Of a stretch of DNA of 29,129 bases, positions 15,911 through 24,300 are shown piece by piece (the first letter of the stretch is position 1; each line of letters opens with the position of its first letter). Source of the stretch: a bacterium (lineage in GTDB: Bacteria; Cyanobacteriota; Vampirovibrionia; Gastranaerophilales; Gastranaerophilaceae); assembly GCA_017444705.1 (NCBI GenBank), contig JAFSWA010000040.1, positions 1 to 29,129 on the forward strand, written 5' to 3'. A program made the position numbers and the translations under genes. The notes below the pieces were generated by a model. That model was given only the letters and a program-made list of their open reading frames with translations. It searched no databases and was not told where the DNA came from.

Positions 15911-15940
15911 ATTTTAGCATAAAATAACAAAGAGCGACAA
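15911..15940 (-). promoter_or_regulatory. Extended -10 promoter, predicted leaderless start of ricT
   Basis: Read on the minus strand: TTGTCG (15935-15940), 18 nt, then TGC directly before TAAAAT (15911-15916). Six bases (15905-15910) separate the hexamer from the ATG at 15904. Initiation at the normal distance would fall on or next to the A of the start codon. The left arm of the terminator hairpin at 15929-15963 overlaps the spacer and -35 box. Confidence 0.55.
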
Positions 15941-15963
15941 CTATTTATTAATTATCGCTCTTT
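15929..15963 (-). terminator. Terminator of the gene at 15986
   Basis: AAAGAGCGA at 15929-15937 and TCGCTCTTT at 15955-15963 form a 9-bp stem with a 17-nt loop, just past the stop of the minus-strand gene ending at 15986. The T-run after the stem on that strand is interrupted (TTTGTTATTTT), so efficiency may be partial and readthrough into ricT is possible. Confidence 0.55.
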
Positions 15964-15985
15964 TGTTCATTTTTATAAATTATTT

Positions 15986-16531
15986 TTATTTTTTTGCCGG
16001 TGCTGTTTTAGCTTTTTGTCCACTGTTAGCCGCATCAGTTTTTTGAGTTGAAGCACCTTTATTTACAACAGCATTCTTAGGAGCATTTGCATATTTCTTT
16101 TGTTCACTCAAATACTTGGCATAACCGACTTTTTTAGCTCTCTCCAAGCCTTTCGGGTCATTCAAGAGTTTATTTTTGCCGACAGTATCATACATCTTTG
16201 CAATTCTTTTATTTTTAGGGTCTAATTTATGAGCTTGTTCCAAATCTTTATATGCCTGTACATAATCCAATAACTTTAATTCAGCCTGTGCTCTCAATAC
16301 ATAAGCACGAGCATCTTTGGAATTCATTTTTATTAATTTTGTACACTTTGCAACTGTAATCGGATATAAGCCTTTTTTGTAATCCAAGTAGGCAGCTCTG
16401 ATTGTAACACCGCTTTTAACAGCTTCTTGCTTTGCCAAATTAGCTTTTTTGACAGTTATGGTATAAATTCCGACACAGGAAAATATTGCAACCAACAATA
16501 TAGCTATACCTATTAATACTTTTTTCTTCAT
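15986..16531 (-). CDS. Signal-anchored TPR-like protein with Lys/Ala tail
   Basis: A 181-residue protein with an N-terminal signal anchor (MKKK then hydrophobic residues about 5-26). A TPR-like helical region (about 42-120, with KDARAYVLRAQAEL and AYKDLEQAHKLDPKNKR) and a Lys/Ala/Gln-rich disordered tail (about 150-181) follow. It probably sits in the inner membrane facing the periplasm, or is a lipoprotein-like scaffold; no lipobox Cys is placed convincingly. The ATG follows AAGGA. TPR units suggest protein-protein contact, but no partner can be named from the neighbourhood, which includes a prepilin upstream. Confidence 0.75.
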   Translation of the reverse strand: MKKKVLIGIAILLVAIFSCVGIYTITVKKANLAKQEAVKSGVTIRAAYLDYKKGLYPITVAKCTKLIKMNSKDARAYVLRAQAELKLLDYVQAYKDLEQAHKLDPKNKRIAKMYDTVGKNKLLNDPKGLERAKKVGYAKYLSEQKKYANAPKNAVVNKGASTQKTDAANSGQKAKTAPAKK

Positions 16532-16598
16532 ATTTTAATTCCTTCTCAATAGTCTACAACTATATTGTATCGCAAATTTTATATTTGTAAATTATTTT

Positions 16599-17171
16599 TT
16601 ATCTGTATCCCACAAAAGTATATAATTTACGCATATAATCTCTGTTATCTTCGTCTTCTTCAAGCTCTAAGTTGTTGGTCGAAAAAGAGTTACCTTCGTT
16701 ATTATAAATCGTCAGAAAATAAAATGCACTATTATCCGTACTTGCGGCAGCCTCTTCTGTCAGATTTTTTCTTTCAAATGCAACATAAGCTTTTTCGATA
16801 TTACTTATGTTCCACCATAAACCGTCAAAAGTTTCAAAAACACAACCTGTACCCTGTTTCTTTTTAAAGAATCTTGAAGTTTCGCTGCAATCATCATCAT
16901 TAAGACTCATTAATGAATTTAAGGAATTTACGTCATTTTCGATTATAATTTTTTGTACAGCCGTATCATAGACATATAAAGCTTTTTTGAGTTTGGTTTT
17001 ATAACTTTTTTGTGTCGCATTCATTATTGCATTCGGAAGTATTATTGCTGCAATTATTCCCAATATCACAACTGTCAGCATTGTTTCAGCAAGAGTAAAA
17101 GCTTTTTTTCTGCCATGAGGACAATGCGATTGTGCCGTCGCATTATTTTTTGAACTATCATCTTTTTGCAT
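16599..17171 (-). CDS. Type IV prepilin-like protein
   Basis: A 190-residue prepilin-type protein. After a 24-residue hydrophilic leader (SHCPHGRKKA at its end) comes FTLAETMLTVVILGIIAAII, the class III N-methylation and assembly helix, with Glu+5 present. The leader ends in Ala rather than the usual Gly. The globular part has two Cys (DDCSE and TGCVF) that could form the C-terminal disulfide loop. I start at ATG 17171 because GAGG lies 7 nt upstream; a GTG at 17177 is too close to it. It is likely a (pseudo)pilin of a type IV pilus or type II-like system. A second gene of this type lies at 27890. Confidence 0.88.
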   Translation of the reverse strand: MQKDDSSKNNATAQSHCPHGRKKAFTLAETMLTVVILGIIAAIILPNAIMNATQKSYKTKLKKALYVYDTAVQKIIIENDVNSLNSLMSLNDDDCSETSRFFKKKQGTGCVFETFDGLWWNISNIEKAYVAFERKNLTEEAAASTDNSAFYFLTIYNNEGNSFSTNNLELEEDEDNRDYMRKLYTFVGYR

Positions 17172-17446
17172 ATTCACACCTCATTTAATATTTTCTATCT
17201 ACACATATTCAAACCGTTTATTAGTCCGATTATTATTAAATATAAACGATTTTTCGTTTTTTTTCAAGCCTTAGCAAAATTTTTTTTAAAAAATTGGAAT
17301 GTATCCCAAAAACCCCGCAATATAAGGAATTTTCGGAATAATTCAAATAAAAATACCGCAAAATTCATCTCATACATTTATACTATTTTTTTATAAGTAT
17401 TATTTTTTATGAGTATTTTTTACATTTTCTCAATAAATTTTATTTA

Positions 17447-17455
17447 TGATAATAT
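17447..17455 (+). promoter_or_regulatory. Extended -10 element, predicted leaderless start of the Nudix gene
   Basis: TGA followed by TAATAT at 17450-17455 lies exactly 6 nt before the ATG at 17462, and no Shine-Dalgarno sequence is present. No good -35 box is visible. The spacing equals that at ricT, padR and the DUF559 gene. Confidence 0.5.
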
Positions 17456-17461
17456 AGAATT

Positions 17462-18043
17462 ATGTGTTATAAAACTAAAATTTTATACGGGAATAATCAA
17501 TATTTGAATTTAGTTGAAACAACCTGCCCAAACGGCAAAAAGTGGGCATATGCAAAAAGGGTAAATACAAAAGGAGTTGTTATTATTGTTCCTCTTATAG
17601 TTGATTTAAAAGAACAGTCAACATTGTTTCTAAAAACGAAAAGACCCCCTCTTATTGCAGAAGGAATATCTGAATTTAATCTTGAATTTCCGGCGGGATT
17701 AGTTGGAGATGAAGACAAAAATGAAACTTTTGAAAAAGCCCTTGAAAAGGAATTACTTGAAGAAACAGGTTACAAGGCAGACCGATTTATTATAAAAAAT
17801 AATAAACTGTCAAGTTCGGCAGGCTGCGTCAGTGAAGTTTCCACAGTAGCAATAGCTATAATTTCCGATTCCAAAGTACATCAAAAACCTGTTTCGGACG
17901 GGGATGTAATTCAGGGTAGAATTCTGGTGGCTATTTCAAAAATAGGGGATTTTGTAAAATTTTGTCAAAATGAAGGTTGGACAATAGGGGCTCAAACGTT
18001 GAGCGGTATTTACTATTTGTTTGATGAAATTAATAACCGTTAA
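17462..18043 (+). CDS. Nudix hydrolase, ADP-ribose pyrophosphatase-like
   Basis: A 193-residue Nudix-fold pyrophosphohydrolase. The Nudix box is at residues 82-104: Gly82, Glu88, then KELLEETGY, matching Gx5Ex7REUxEExGU except that the Arg is Lys96. Residues before it (FNLEFPAGLVGDE) resemble the EFPAG lead-in of ADP-ribose pyrophosphatases (NudF type). Substrate assignment is inference. The gene stands alone on the plus strand between a divergent prepilin and a convergent gene whose stop lies one base away. It appears to be initiated without a ribosome binding site. Confidence 0.88.
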   Translation: MCYKTKILYGNNQYLNLVETTCPNGKKWAYAKRVNTKGVVIIVPLIVDLKEQSTLFLKTKRPPLIAEGISEFNLEFPAGLVGDEDKNETFEKALEKELLEETGYKADRFIIKNNKLSSSAGCVSEVSTVAIAIISDSKVHQKPVSDGDVIQGRILVAISKIGDFVKFCQNEGWTIGAQTLSGIYYLFDEINNR

Positions 18044-18044
18044 T

Positions 18045-18785
18045 CTATGATGTTTTATTTACGTTCAAAATAGCTCTTAATTTTGTTTTAAGATAATTAT
18101 TTTCGTAGGCAAGTTTTTCAACCTGTTTTTTTAGAGTAATTAAGTTAGCATCGGAGTCATCTGTTGCGTTGAGAGAAACATTAAAAATCAAACGTTTTTT
18201 TGCTTCTTCTTTCATTATAAGCATTGAGATAATAGCATCTTTTTCAATAAAGCCTAATTCAGTAATTAATTCTGCAATATACACATTTCTACCCTGATCT
18301 TTCAGCTGTTTTTGTCTTCGCAAGGCTGTATCAAGCTGGTCAATACTAATTCTGCCGACCTTCATAAGTAATTCACCGGTTTTAATTGTTCCCGCATAAA
18401 ACTCTGCTTGAGCATGAACAACAGTTGACATAGGTTGAGCGACATATTGATTTTGAACTGCTACAACGTATATTTTTGATATTTCTTCTAAGGTTAAAAA
18501 GCAATCAAGTGCAATATCAATTATACTTTTTCCGGCTTCAGCTTCTCGTAAAAACGTATACATTGATTCTTCATGCCCTTTATTTCTTTTTTCAAGTTCA
18601 ACTTTTCCGTTGTATGTAATATGCGGTCTGTAAGCTTGAAAAAGATAGACAGGGTCAACATCTACGGGCTGATTTTTGAAAGTTCTTTTCAAATCCGTTC
18701 TTATCTGAAAATGAATTATCTGCTTTACCCACACGGGTAAAGCAAGGATTTTTGTTACAAATATTTTAAACGAATCAGCTCTCAA
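18045..18785 (-). CDS. Protein with PilB/GspE N-domain-like segment and coiled coil
   Basis: A 246-residue protein starting at TTG 18785, supported by GGAG 6 nt upstream. Residues about 134-195 read KTGELLMKVGRISIDQLDTA, then a long helix, AELITELGFIEKDAIISML. This is the pattern of the MshEN/GspE-II N-terminal domain (xGELLxxxGxIxxxQLxxAL and xLGxILxxLGxI). Such domains bind c-di-GMP in some PilB-type ATPases or contact the secretion platform. There is no Walker motif and no ATPase domain. Residues 212-238 form a probable coiled coil. Residues 1-130 are of unknown fold. It may be a regulator linked to the type IV pilus; the domain match is by eye only. Confidence 0.72.
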   Translation of the reverse strand: MRADSFKIFVTKILALPVWVKQIIHFQIRTDLKRTFKNQPVDVDPVYLFQAYRPHITYNGKVELEKRNKGHEESMYTFLREAEAGKSIIDIALDCFLTLEEISKIYVVAVQNQYVAQPMSTVVHAQAEFYAGTIKTGELLMKVGRISIDQLDTALRRQKQLKDQGRNVYIAELITELGFIEKDAIISMLIMKEEAKKRLIFNVSLNATDDSDANLITLKKQVEKLAYENNYLKTKLRAILNVNKTS

Positions 18786-18961
18786 TATAATCTCCGTCCA
18801 ATATTACTTTATTATTTTACATAACTTTCAATTAAAAATCAAATCTGTAAAATATTTATTTTTTTCAAAAAAAATAGTATAATTATTGTCGAAATCATCT
18901 TTTAGTATCATTACAAAAATTTAATATTTGATAAAATAAAATATATTATAAGGAAAACCGT

Positions 18962-20317
18962 ATGGAAAATTTAAAAAAGACATATATGGAATATCCGTTT
19001 TTAACAAGACCTTTAACAATTTATGAAAGAGAAAACGGACACAAAATAATTTTCGGATATAAAAAAGGCGGGCTGGTAAATGTTTCAACATGGGTTAAAA
19101 CCGGTTCAATAAACGAGAATGACAAAAACAACGGAGTTTCTCATTTTTTGGAACACCTCATGTTTAAAGGAACAACGGAAAATAAAGCCGGTTATTTTGA
19201 CAGAACATTGGAAAGAAAGGGTGCAATTGTCAATGCTGCGACATGGAAAGATTACACGTTTTATTATGTAACTATTCCAAAAGGAGAAAACAACGAAAAT
19301 TTTTATGAGACTTTGCATCTGCACGCAGATATGATGCTTGACCCCGTAATACCTGATGATGAAATAGGTGCCGTCTTTGATATAAATGCTCAACCGCCTG
19401 CTGTTAAAAGAGAACGCCACGTAGTAATTGAAGAAATCGGGATGAGAAAAGACCAGCCTTGGACAAAAGTTTATAATCTTTTAAACAAAAATATGTACCA
19501 AAACCACCCTTATAAAAGAGATGTTATAGGTACGGAAGAAATTATTTCACAAATTACAAGAGAAGAGGTTTTAAATTATTACAAAACTCATTATACCCCA
19601 AATGCAATGACTACAATAATTGTCGGTGAACTTGAACCGGATGAAATAATCAATAAAGTTTGCGAGGAATTTGATTTTAAAGGTCGTGAAAATTATTATC
19701 CGCCGCAAAGAGAATATGATAAACCTTGCGATGAAAAAAAAGTTTATGAAATGTTCGGACAGGTTGAAACTTCTATAATAATGTATGGCTGGTTAACCGC
19801 ACCTGCTGATGATATAAAAACAGTTATTGCATTTGATATAATTTCCATTATTCTTGGAGAAGGTCAGAGTTCAAGGTTATACCAAAATCTTGTTGAAAAA
19901 AATCCCCAAGAAGGTATTATATCTGTTGAAACAAGCTCGTATTCTTTTAAAGACGGAGGGAATTTCTTTGTTCAGGCAGTATTTTATCCCGAAAAAAAAG
20001 ATAATATTTTCAAGCTTCTTGAAAATGAAATAAATAATCTTATCTGTAACGGATTTACAGATGCGGAATTTAAAAAAGCTGTTAAGAAATTGAAAGTTCG
20101 TTTTGCACAAGAAACAGAAACCGTATCTGAAATTGCGGAAACAATAGGATATTACTCAACCGTATGCAAAGATGTTTCAAAAATCAACGAATATTATAAA
20201 GTCCTCAACAGTATAAGTAAAGACGATGTTTTTGAAGTTATTAAGAATTATCTGAGCGTTAATAAATCAACAGTAGCAATATTAATGCCGGAAGAAAAAC
20301 AAATTCAGCGAGGTTAA
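18962..20317 (+). CDS. M16 family zinc metallopeptidase, catalytic subunit
   Basis: A 451-residue pitrilysin-family protease of the mitochondrial processing peptidase type. The inverted zinc motif HFLEH is at residues 61-65 (His61, Glu64, His65) in SHFLEHLMFKGT. The third ligand Glu158 is in ERHVVIEEIGM. The C-terminal half keeps the second M16 domain (IILGEGQSSRLYQNL). No signal peptide is visible. The ATG follows AAGGA. The partner gene starts 2 nt after its stop and lacks the zinc motif, so the product is probably one half of a heterodimer, as with other bacterial M16 pairs. Confidence 0.93.
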   Translation: MENLKKTYMEYPFLTRPLTIYERENGHKIIFGYKKGGLVNVSTWVKTGSINENDKNNGVSHFLEHLMFKGTTENKAGYFDRTLERKGAIVNAATWKDYTFYYVTIPKGENNENFYETLHLHADMMLDPVIPDDEIGAVFDINAQPPAVKRERHVVIEEIGMRKDQPWTKVYNLLNKNMYQNHPYKRDVIGTEEIISQITREEVLNYYKTHYTPNAMTTIIVGELEPDEIINKVCEEFDFKGRENYYPPQREYDKPCDEKKVYEMFGQVETSIIMYGWLTAPADDIKTVIAFDIISIILGEGQSSRLYQNLVEKNPQEGIISVETSSYSFKDGGNFFVQAVFYPEKKDNIFKLLENEINNLICNGFTDAEFKKAVKKLKVRFAQETETVSEIAETIGYYSTVCKDVSKINEYYKVLNSISKDDVFEVIKNYLSVNKSTVAILMPEEKQIQRG

Positions 20318-20319
20318 AA

Positions 20320-21555
20320 ATGGAAAAAATAATTTTAGGGAACAATATTCCTTTAATAATAAAAGAAAACAAACATACCCCGAGAATAGCGTTATGTATG
20401 TATATAGGATTTAATAAAGAAGAAAAAACGGCAGGAGAAATTTCGCTTATAAAGTCGCTTCTTTTTCAGGGGACAAAAACCAAAACGGGGGAAGAACTTG
20501 CCACAATACTTGAAGAAAACGGTATTGATTGTTATATTACAGCATCAAAAGATTATTTTTGTTTTAAAATTCAATGCCTTAATGAAGATTTTGAGCTTTC
20601 GCTTTCAATATTGAAAGATATTGTTTTTAATTCAACATTTGAAGAGTTTGAAAAAGAAAAAAATAAAATAAAAGGGGAATTTTTATCAGATTTGGATTCT
20701 CCGCAAGTTTTGGCATTTGATGGATTTTCTAAAAATATATTCAAAAATCATCCTTACGGCAATACAAGGTCAGTGATACTTGACAGAATTGACGAAATTA
20801 CAAAAGATGACATTATAAATTATTACGAAAATATTTTAAACAACTCTAAAAAGAATATTGTTGTTGTCGGAGATTTTGATGAAATTGGGGGTAAACAAAG
20901 AGTTCAGAATCTTATATACGAAAATTTTTGCGAACTTTCAACAACCGAATTTAAACAAGAATCTTCTTTGCCTGTTTTAAATTTAAAAAAGGTAGTAACA
21001 AAGACAAAGAAAGATTCGGCACAAGCTCAAATAATTCAGGGTTGGTTGTTTCCGCCGCTTACACATCAGGATTGTCCGGCGATATATGTAATGAATACTA
21101 TTTTAGGTTCAAGCGGACTTTCGAGCAGATTGTTTTTGGAGCTAAGGGAGAAAAAAGGACTTGCTTATACCGTAAGAAGCTGTTATGACATCTTCAAACA
21201 ATGCGGTTGTCTTTGGGTCTATATAGGTACAAATCCTGTTAATATTCAAACAGCAATAGATGGGTTTAAAACAGAAATTGATAAGATGAAAAACGATTTC
21301 GTTACACCGGAAGAACTTGCCGGCGGCAAAAATAATATTCTCGGAAAAAGACAATTTATTTTGGAAACAAATATTCAACAAGCTTCAACGGCCGGATTGT
21401 ATGAGCTTTTGGGAACCGGCTATGATTTTGAAGAAATTTATCAAAGAAAAATACTTGAAGTTTCGGCAGAAGATATTAAAAATGTTGCGAATAAATACTT
21501 TACCGATAACTTTGTCCTGTATGCACTTGCACCCGAAGTAAAAATTAAATTGTAG
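20320..21555 (+). CDS. M16 family peptidase homologue, non-catalytic subunit
   Basis: A 411-residue M16 homologue. Where the catalytic partner has HFLEHLMFKGT, this protein has LIKSLLFQGT, so the HxxEH zinc site is lost. It keeps the C-terminal Arg/Tyr signature (SSRLFLELREKKGLAYTV, Arg270 and Tyr283) that positions substrate in M16 pairs. This matches the usual arrangement of one zinc subunit and one R/Y subunit encoded in tandem. The start has GAGG upstream at the end of the preceding gene. Substrates are unknown; peptide or signal-peptide turnover is an inference. Confidence 0.92.
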   Translation: MEKIILGNNIPLIIKENKHTPRIALCMYIGFNKEEKTAGEISLIKSLLFQGTKTKTGEELATILEENGIDCYITASKDYFCFKIQCLNEDFELSLSILKDIVFNSTFEEFEKEKNKIKGEFLSDLDSPQVLAFDGFSKNIFKNHPYGNTRSVILDRIDEITKDDIINYYENILNNSKKNIVVVGDFDEIGGKQRVQNLIYENFCELSTTEFKQESSLPVLNLKKVVTKTKKDSAQAQIIQGWLFPPLTHQDCPAIYVMNTILGSSGLSSRLFLELREKKGLAYTVRSCYDIFKQCGCLWVYIGTNPVNIQTAIDGFKTEIDKMKNDFVTPEELAGGKNNILGKRQFILETNIQQASTAGLYELLGTGYDFEEIYQRKILEVSAEDIKNVANKYFTDNFVLYALAPEVKIKL

Positions 21556-21593
21556 AAAATTTTGAAAATTTTTAATTTAATGAGATAATAATA

Positions 21594-23186
21594 ATGATGA
21601 ATATCAAAAAAGCAAAAAAAACAATAGAGAAGATTTATAAAAAACAAGGGCTTGAGAAAGCGGTTGAGAAGTGTCAGCTTTTACTTACGGAATCTCCAAA
21701 TAATGCTGAGCTGCATACCCTTATGGGTGATTTATATTTGGAAAGTCATCTTGATGTAAGAGGAAGCAGAAAATATGCCGAAGAAGCAATAACTGAATAC
21801 CAAAGAGCATTGGAAATGAATATTGATTCACCTTATCTGTTCTTTAAAATCGGAGTTGGACTATACCATAAAAATGAACTTGATAAGGCTCTTAATTATT
21901 TCCATTCAGCAATAGAGAAAGATAATAAATATGCCGATGCTTATTACATGGCAGCCCAAACTCAGGCAAAAAAGGGTAATTTTCAGCATGCCATAGATAA
22001 CGTAAAAGAAGCGATAAAATATTACGGTATTCATTCATCAAAAGCACATTACCTTTACCATACACTTTTAAAACTAACCTATTTAAAAAGTAAAAATCAG
22101 AAAAAACAGATTAAAAAAGAATATCTGAAATCGTTATTGCTTTTACCTTTTGATAAAGAAGCCATTAAAAACGTTAAAAAAACTCTATCATATTTTAAAT
22201 ATGCACCGAAAATCGTATATGCCTTTTCTCTTGTTAATCAAGGAAAATCGGATCAGGCAATATTGATGTTCAACGAATCTATTCAGGAAGCTCCCGGTTT
22301 TATTCCGTTTTATAATGCACTTGGAGATATTTACTTTAATACAAGAAGATTTGAAGATTCAATAGAGGAATACCGAACCGCCATATGGTTTGATAGCCTC
22401 AACATATCGGCATACAGAGGACTTTGCAGATGTTATGAAGAAATGGGCGATTATGAATCGGCAGTTGATACTTATAATACCCTGATTAAAATTCATCCTT
22501 ACGATGCCGAGTATCATTCAAATTTGGCGAATATTTTGTTTTTAAAAGGAGATGTTGATTCTGCGATTTCGCACTATCAACACGCAATAACACTAAACCC
22601 AAACAATTCTTGGACAAGTGTTATCGCACAAACACTCGGATACTTGTATCAGGAATTGCAAAATAATCTTGATGCGGCAATATCCGCTTACCAATGTGCA
22701 TATTCATTGACTCCCGAAGATATGGATATATATATAAATTTGGGCAAAGCTTTCTATGATAAAGAAGATATAGATAATGCTCTTACTGTTTATAAAAGAG
22801 CTTTGGAACTTGAACCTCACAGCTCTGAAATTCACTGTAATATCGGCTATTTATATTGGGATAAAAGTGAACTTGAAGAGGCAATTAAAGAATATGAGCT
22901 TTCAATTAAATATAATCCCTCTTATGCAATACCATATAATAATATCGGAGTAATTTATCTTGATGACTATGCAAGAGTACAAAAAGCAATAGATTATTTT
23001 CAAGAAGCAATTAATGCCAACGGAAACTATGCTTTGGCACACTATAATCTTGCAAGAGCCCTTGTTTTTAAGGGGGAAAAGATTGAGGCGGCAAAACATT
23101 TTCAAGAGGCAATGGATATAAATGTCCTCACTAATGAAATGGATCCTAAGGATATAGAGGACAAATTAAAAGGGCTTTTTGAATAA
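21594..23186 (+). CDS. Large tetratricopeptide repeat protein, 530 aa
   Basis: A 530-residue protein made almost entirely of TPR units, about eleven, for example AITEYQRALEMNIDSPYLFF, AISHYQHAITLNPNN and ALTVYKRALELEPHSSEIH. Residues about 160-215 are basic and break the repeat pattern. No signal peptide or catalytic domain is visible, so it is probably a cytoplasmic scaffold. Adjacent ATG codons at 21594 and 21597 are both possible starts, with only a weak GAG upstream. Its stop overlaps the start of the thioesterase gene (TAATG), which implies coupled translation. Confidence 0.88.
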   Translation: MMNIKKAKKTIEKIYKKQGLEKAVEKCQLLLTESPNNAELHTLMGDLYLESHLDVRGSRKYAEEAITEYQRALEMNIDSPYLFFKIGVGLYHKNELDKALNYFHSAIEKDNKYADAYYMAAQTQAKKGNFQHAIDNVKEAIKYYGIHSSKAHYLYHTLLKLTYLKSKNQKKQIKKEYLKSLLLLPFDKEAIKNVKKTLSYFKYAPKIVYAFSLVNQGKSDQAILMFNESIQEAPGFIPFYNALGDIYFNTRRFEDSIEEYRTAIWFDSLNISAYRGLCRCYEEMGDYESAVDTYNTLIKIHPYDAEYHSNLANILFLKGDVDSAISHYQHAITLNPNNSWTSVIAQTLGYLYQELQNNLDAAISAYQCAYSLTPEDMDIYINLGKAFYDKEDIDNALTVYKRALELEPHSSEIHCNIGYLYWDKSELEEAIKEYELSIKYNPSYAIPYNNIGVIYLDDYARVQKAIDYFQEAINANGNYALAHYNLARALVFKGEKIEAAKHFQEAMDINVLTNEMDPKDIEDKLKGLFE

Positions 23187-23596
23187 TGAAATTTTATAAA
23201 GAAGTTAAAGTTTATTACCATGATACTGATGCTTACGGCATAACATGGCATGGCAATTACCTTAAATGGTATGAGGAAGCAAGATGCGAAATGTGCGAAC
23301 AATTAGGACTTCCGCTTAATATAATTGCAGAAAAAGACGGCATAGTTTTTCCTCTCGTAAATGTCAATTTGAGATACAAAACCCCTGCAAAGCTCTATGA
23401 TGAATTGATTATTGAAACAACGGTCAAGGAATTTTCCCGTGCTAAATTGGTTTTTGAACAAATTATAAAAGAGAAAGAAAGCCAAACTATATGTAATATG
23501 GCAGAAATAACAGCCGTTGCCGTTGATATGAACGGAAAACTTATAAGAAAACTCCCCCTATATGTAATTGAAGCTTTTGAAAAAGCTTCATCATAA
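23186..23596 (+). CDS. YbgC/4HBT-family acyl-CoA thioesterase
   Basis: A 136-residue hot-dog-fold thioesterase of the YbgC/4-hydroxybenzoyl-CoA type. The signature YYHDTDAYGITWHGNYLKWY matches the family pattern YxDTDxxGxxxHxxYL, with Asp15 as the likely catalytic residue. The later strand block VNVNLRYKTPAKLYDEL is also typical. It hydrolyses acyl-CoA or acyl-ACP thioesters; the substrate cannot be read from sequence. YbgC is often next to tol-pal, which is not seen here. The ATG overlaps the stop of the TPR gene by one base. Confidence 0.9.
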   Translation: MKFYKEVKVYYHDTDAYGITWHGNYLKWYEEARCEMCEQLGLPLNIIAEKDGIVFPLVNVNLRYKTPAKLYDELIIETTVKEFSRAKLVFEQIIKEKESQTICNMAEITAVAVDMNGKLIRKLPLYVIEAFEKASS

Positions 23597-23617
23597 TCTT
23601 TACTAAATACATATTAC

Positions 23618-23690
23618 AATTATTAAGAAATGTTAATCATATTTAAATCGAAAAAGCAATTTTTGGTAAAAAAAAAACTTTATTATAACG
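23618..23690 (+). promoter_or_regulatory. Upstream module, copy 1, before the gene at 23791
   Basis: AATTATTAAGAAATGTTAA at 23618-23636 is followed by an A-run and ACTTTATTATAA, with the C of CTTTAT at 23678, 60 nt from the start of the first block. The same two blocks with the same 60-nt offset occur at 24231-24291 before the next gene. The second block holds a plausible -10 (TATTAT, 23681-23686). Downstream in the 113-nt leader are the palindrome TAGATATCTA (23701-23710) and the hairpin CCAAAAGACTTTTGG (23722-23736). Confidence 0.5.
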
Positions 23691-23790
23691 GAAGGAAAGT
23701 TAGATATCTAAACACGAGTAACCAAAAGACTTTTGGGCTTATTTAAGCAAACATCAAATATTTATTACAGGAATTTTAGGAGGGTTTATT

Positions 23791-24231
23791 ATGGCAATAA
23801 CAAGTAATTTTGATTTACTAAAAAGCAAAGGCATAGAGGATATTCAAGAGGGGAGAAAGAACCTTACACAGGTCATTGTTAACGGATGGAACAATAATAT
23901 AATTATAAATCCGGAAACAGGCAAAACAACTGTCGGAGAAACGCCTTGTGATGCAGGGCAAGATGCAGAAACAAATTGCTCCCAGCCCGTAACTAATGAT
24001 TATGAAACTAATAATGAACAAATATACAAGCAAAAACTTATGGCATTATTTATGCAATTCGTTATGCAAATGATGCAGTCATTAGGACTTAATCAAATAC
24101 AAAATAAAGATGGAGAAACAGAAAATGCAGAAAATACTATAAAACCTGCTGACGGAATACAAAAGTCATTAGCGGCCGATGGCAGCAAAATCAATGATTT
24201 AATCCCTTGGCTGAATGATATATACGCATAA
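23791..24231 (+). CDS. Hypothetical protein with Met-rich helix, 146 aa
   Basis: A 146-residue protein that I do not recognise, starting at an ATG with a strong AGGAGGG site. The N-terminal 35 residues are mixed. Two Cys (53 and 63) lie in a polar acidic stretch. Residues about 80-103 form a helix very rich in Met (LMALFMQFVMQMMQSLGL), either a short membrane-associated or a dimerising helix. The rest is Asn/Asp/Glu-rich and ends IPWLNDIYA. There is no signal peptide. It shares an upstream promoter-like module with the Gly/His-rich gene that follows, so the two are probably co-regulated. Confidence 0.7.
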   Translation: MAITSNFDLLKSKGIEDIQEGRKNLTQVIVNGWNNNIIINPETGKTTVGETPCDAGQDAETNCSQPVTNDYETNNEQIYKQKLMALFMQFVMQMMQSLGLNQIQNKDGETENAENTIKPADGIQKSLAADGSKINDLIPWLNDIYA

Positions 24232-24300
24232 ATTATTAAGAAATATTAAGCAAAATTTATAAGCCATGTCAATTTCTCAACAGAAAAAAACTTTATATAA
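24231..24300 (+). promoter_or_regulatory. Upstream module, copy 2, before the gene at 24383
   Basis: AATTATTAAGAAATATTAA begins at 24231, overlapping the stop codon of the preceding gene. AAAAAAACTTTATATAA follows, with CTTTAT starting at 24291, again 60 nt from the first block. TATATA or TATAAA at 24294-24301 is a plausible -10. The module is embedded in an imperfect 20-bp inverted repeat (24261-24280 and 24313-24332). Confidence 0.5.

Noticed and set aside
23570..23589. Perfect inverted repeat GAAGCTTTT-GA-AAAAGCTTC at the end of the thioesterase gene
   Set aside because: The 2-nt loop is too small for a full stem, it lies in coding sequence (EAFEKAS) and no T-run follows, so it is not a convincing terminator.
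23701..23750. Possible riboswitch in the leader of the gene at 23791 (palindrome and two small hairpins)
   Set aside because: The hairpins have 1-3 nt loops and I could not match the conserved core of any known riboswitch class.
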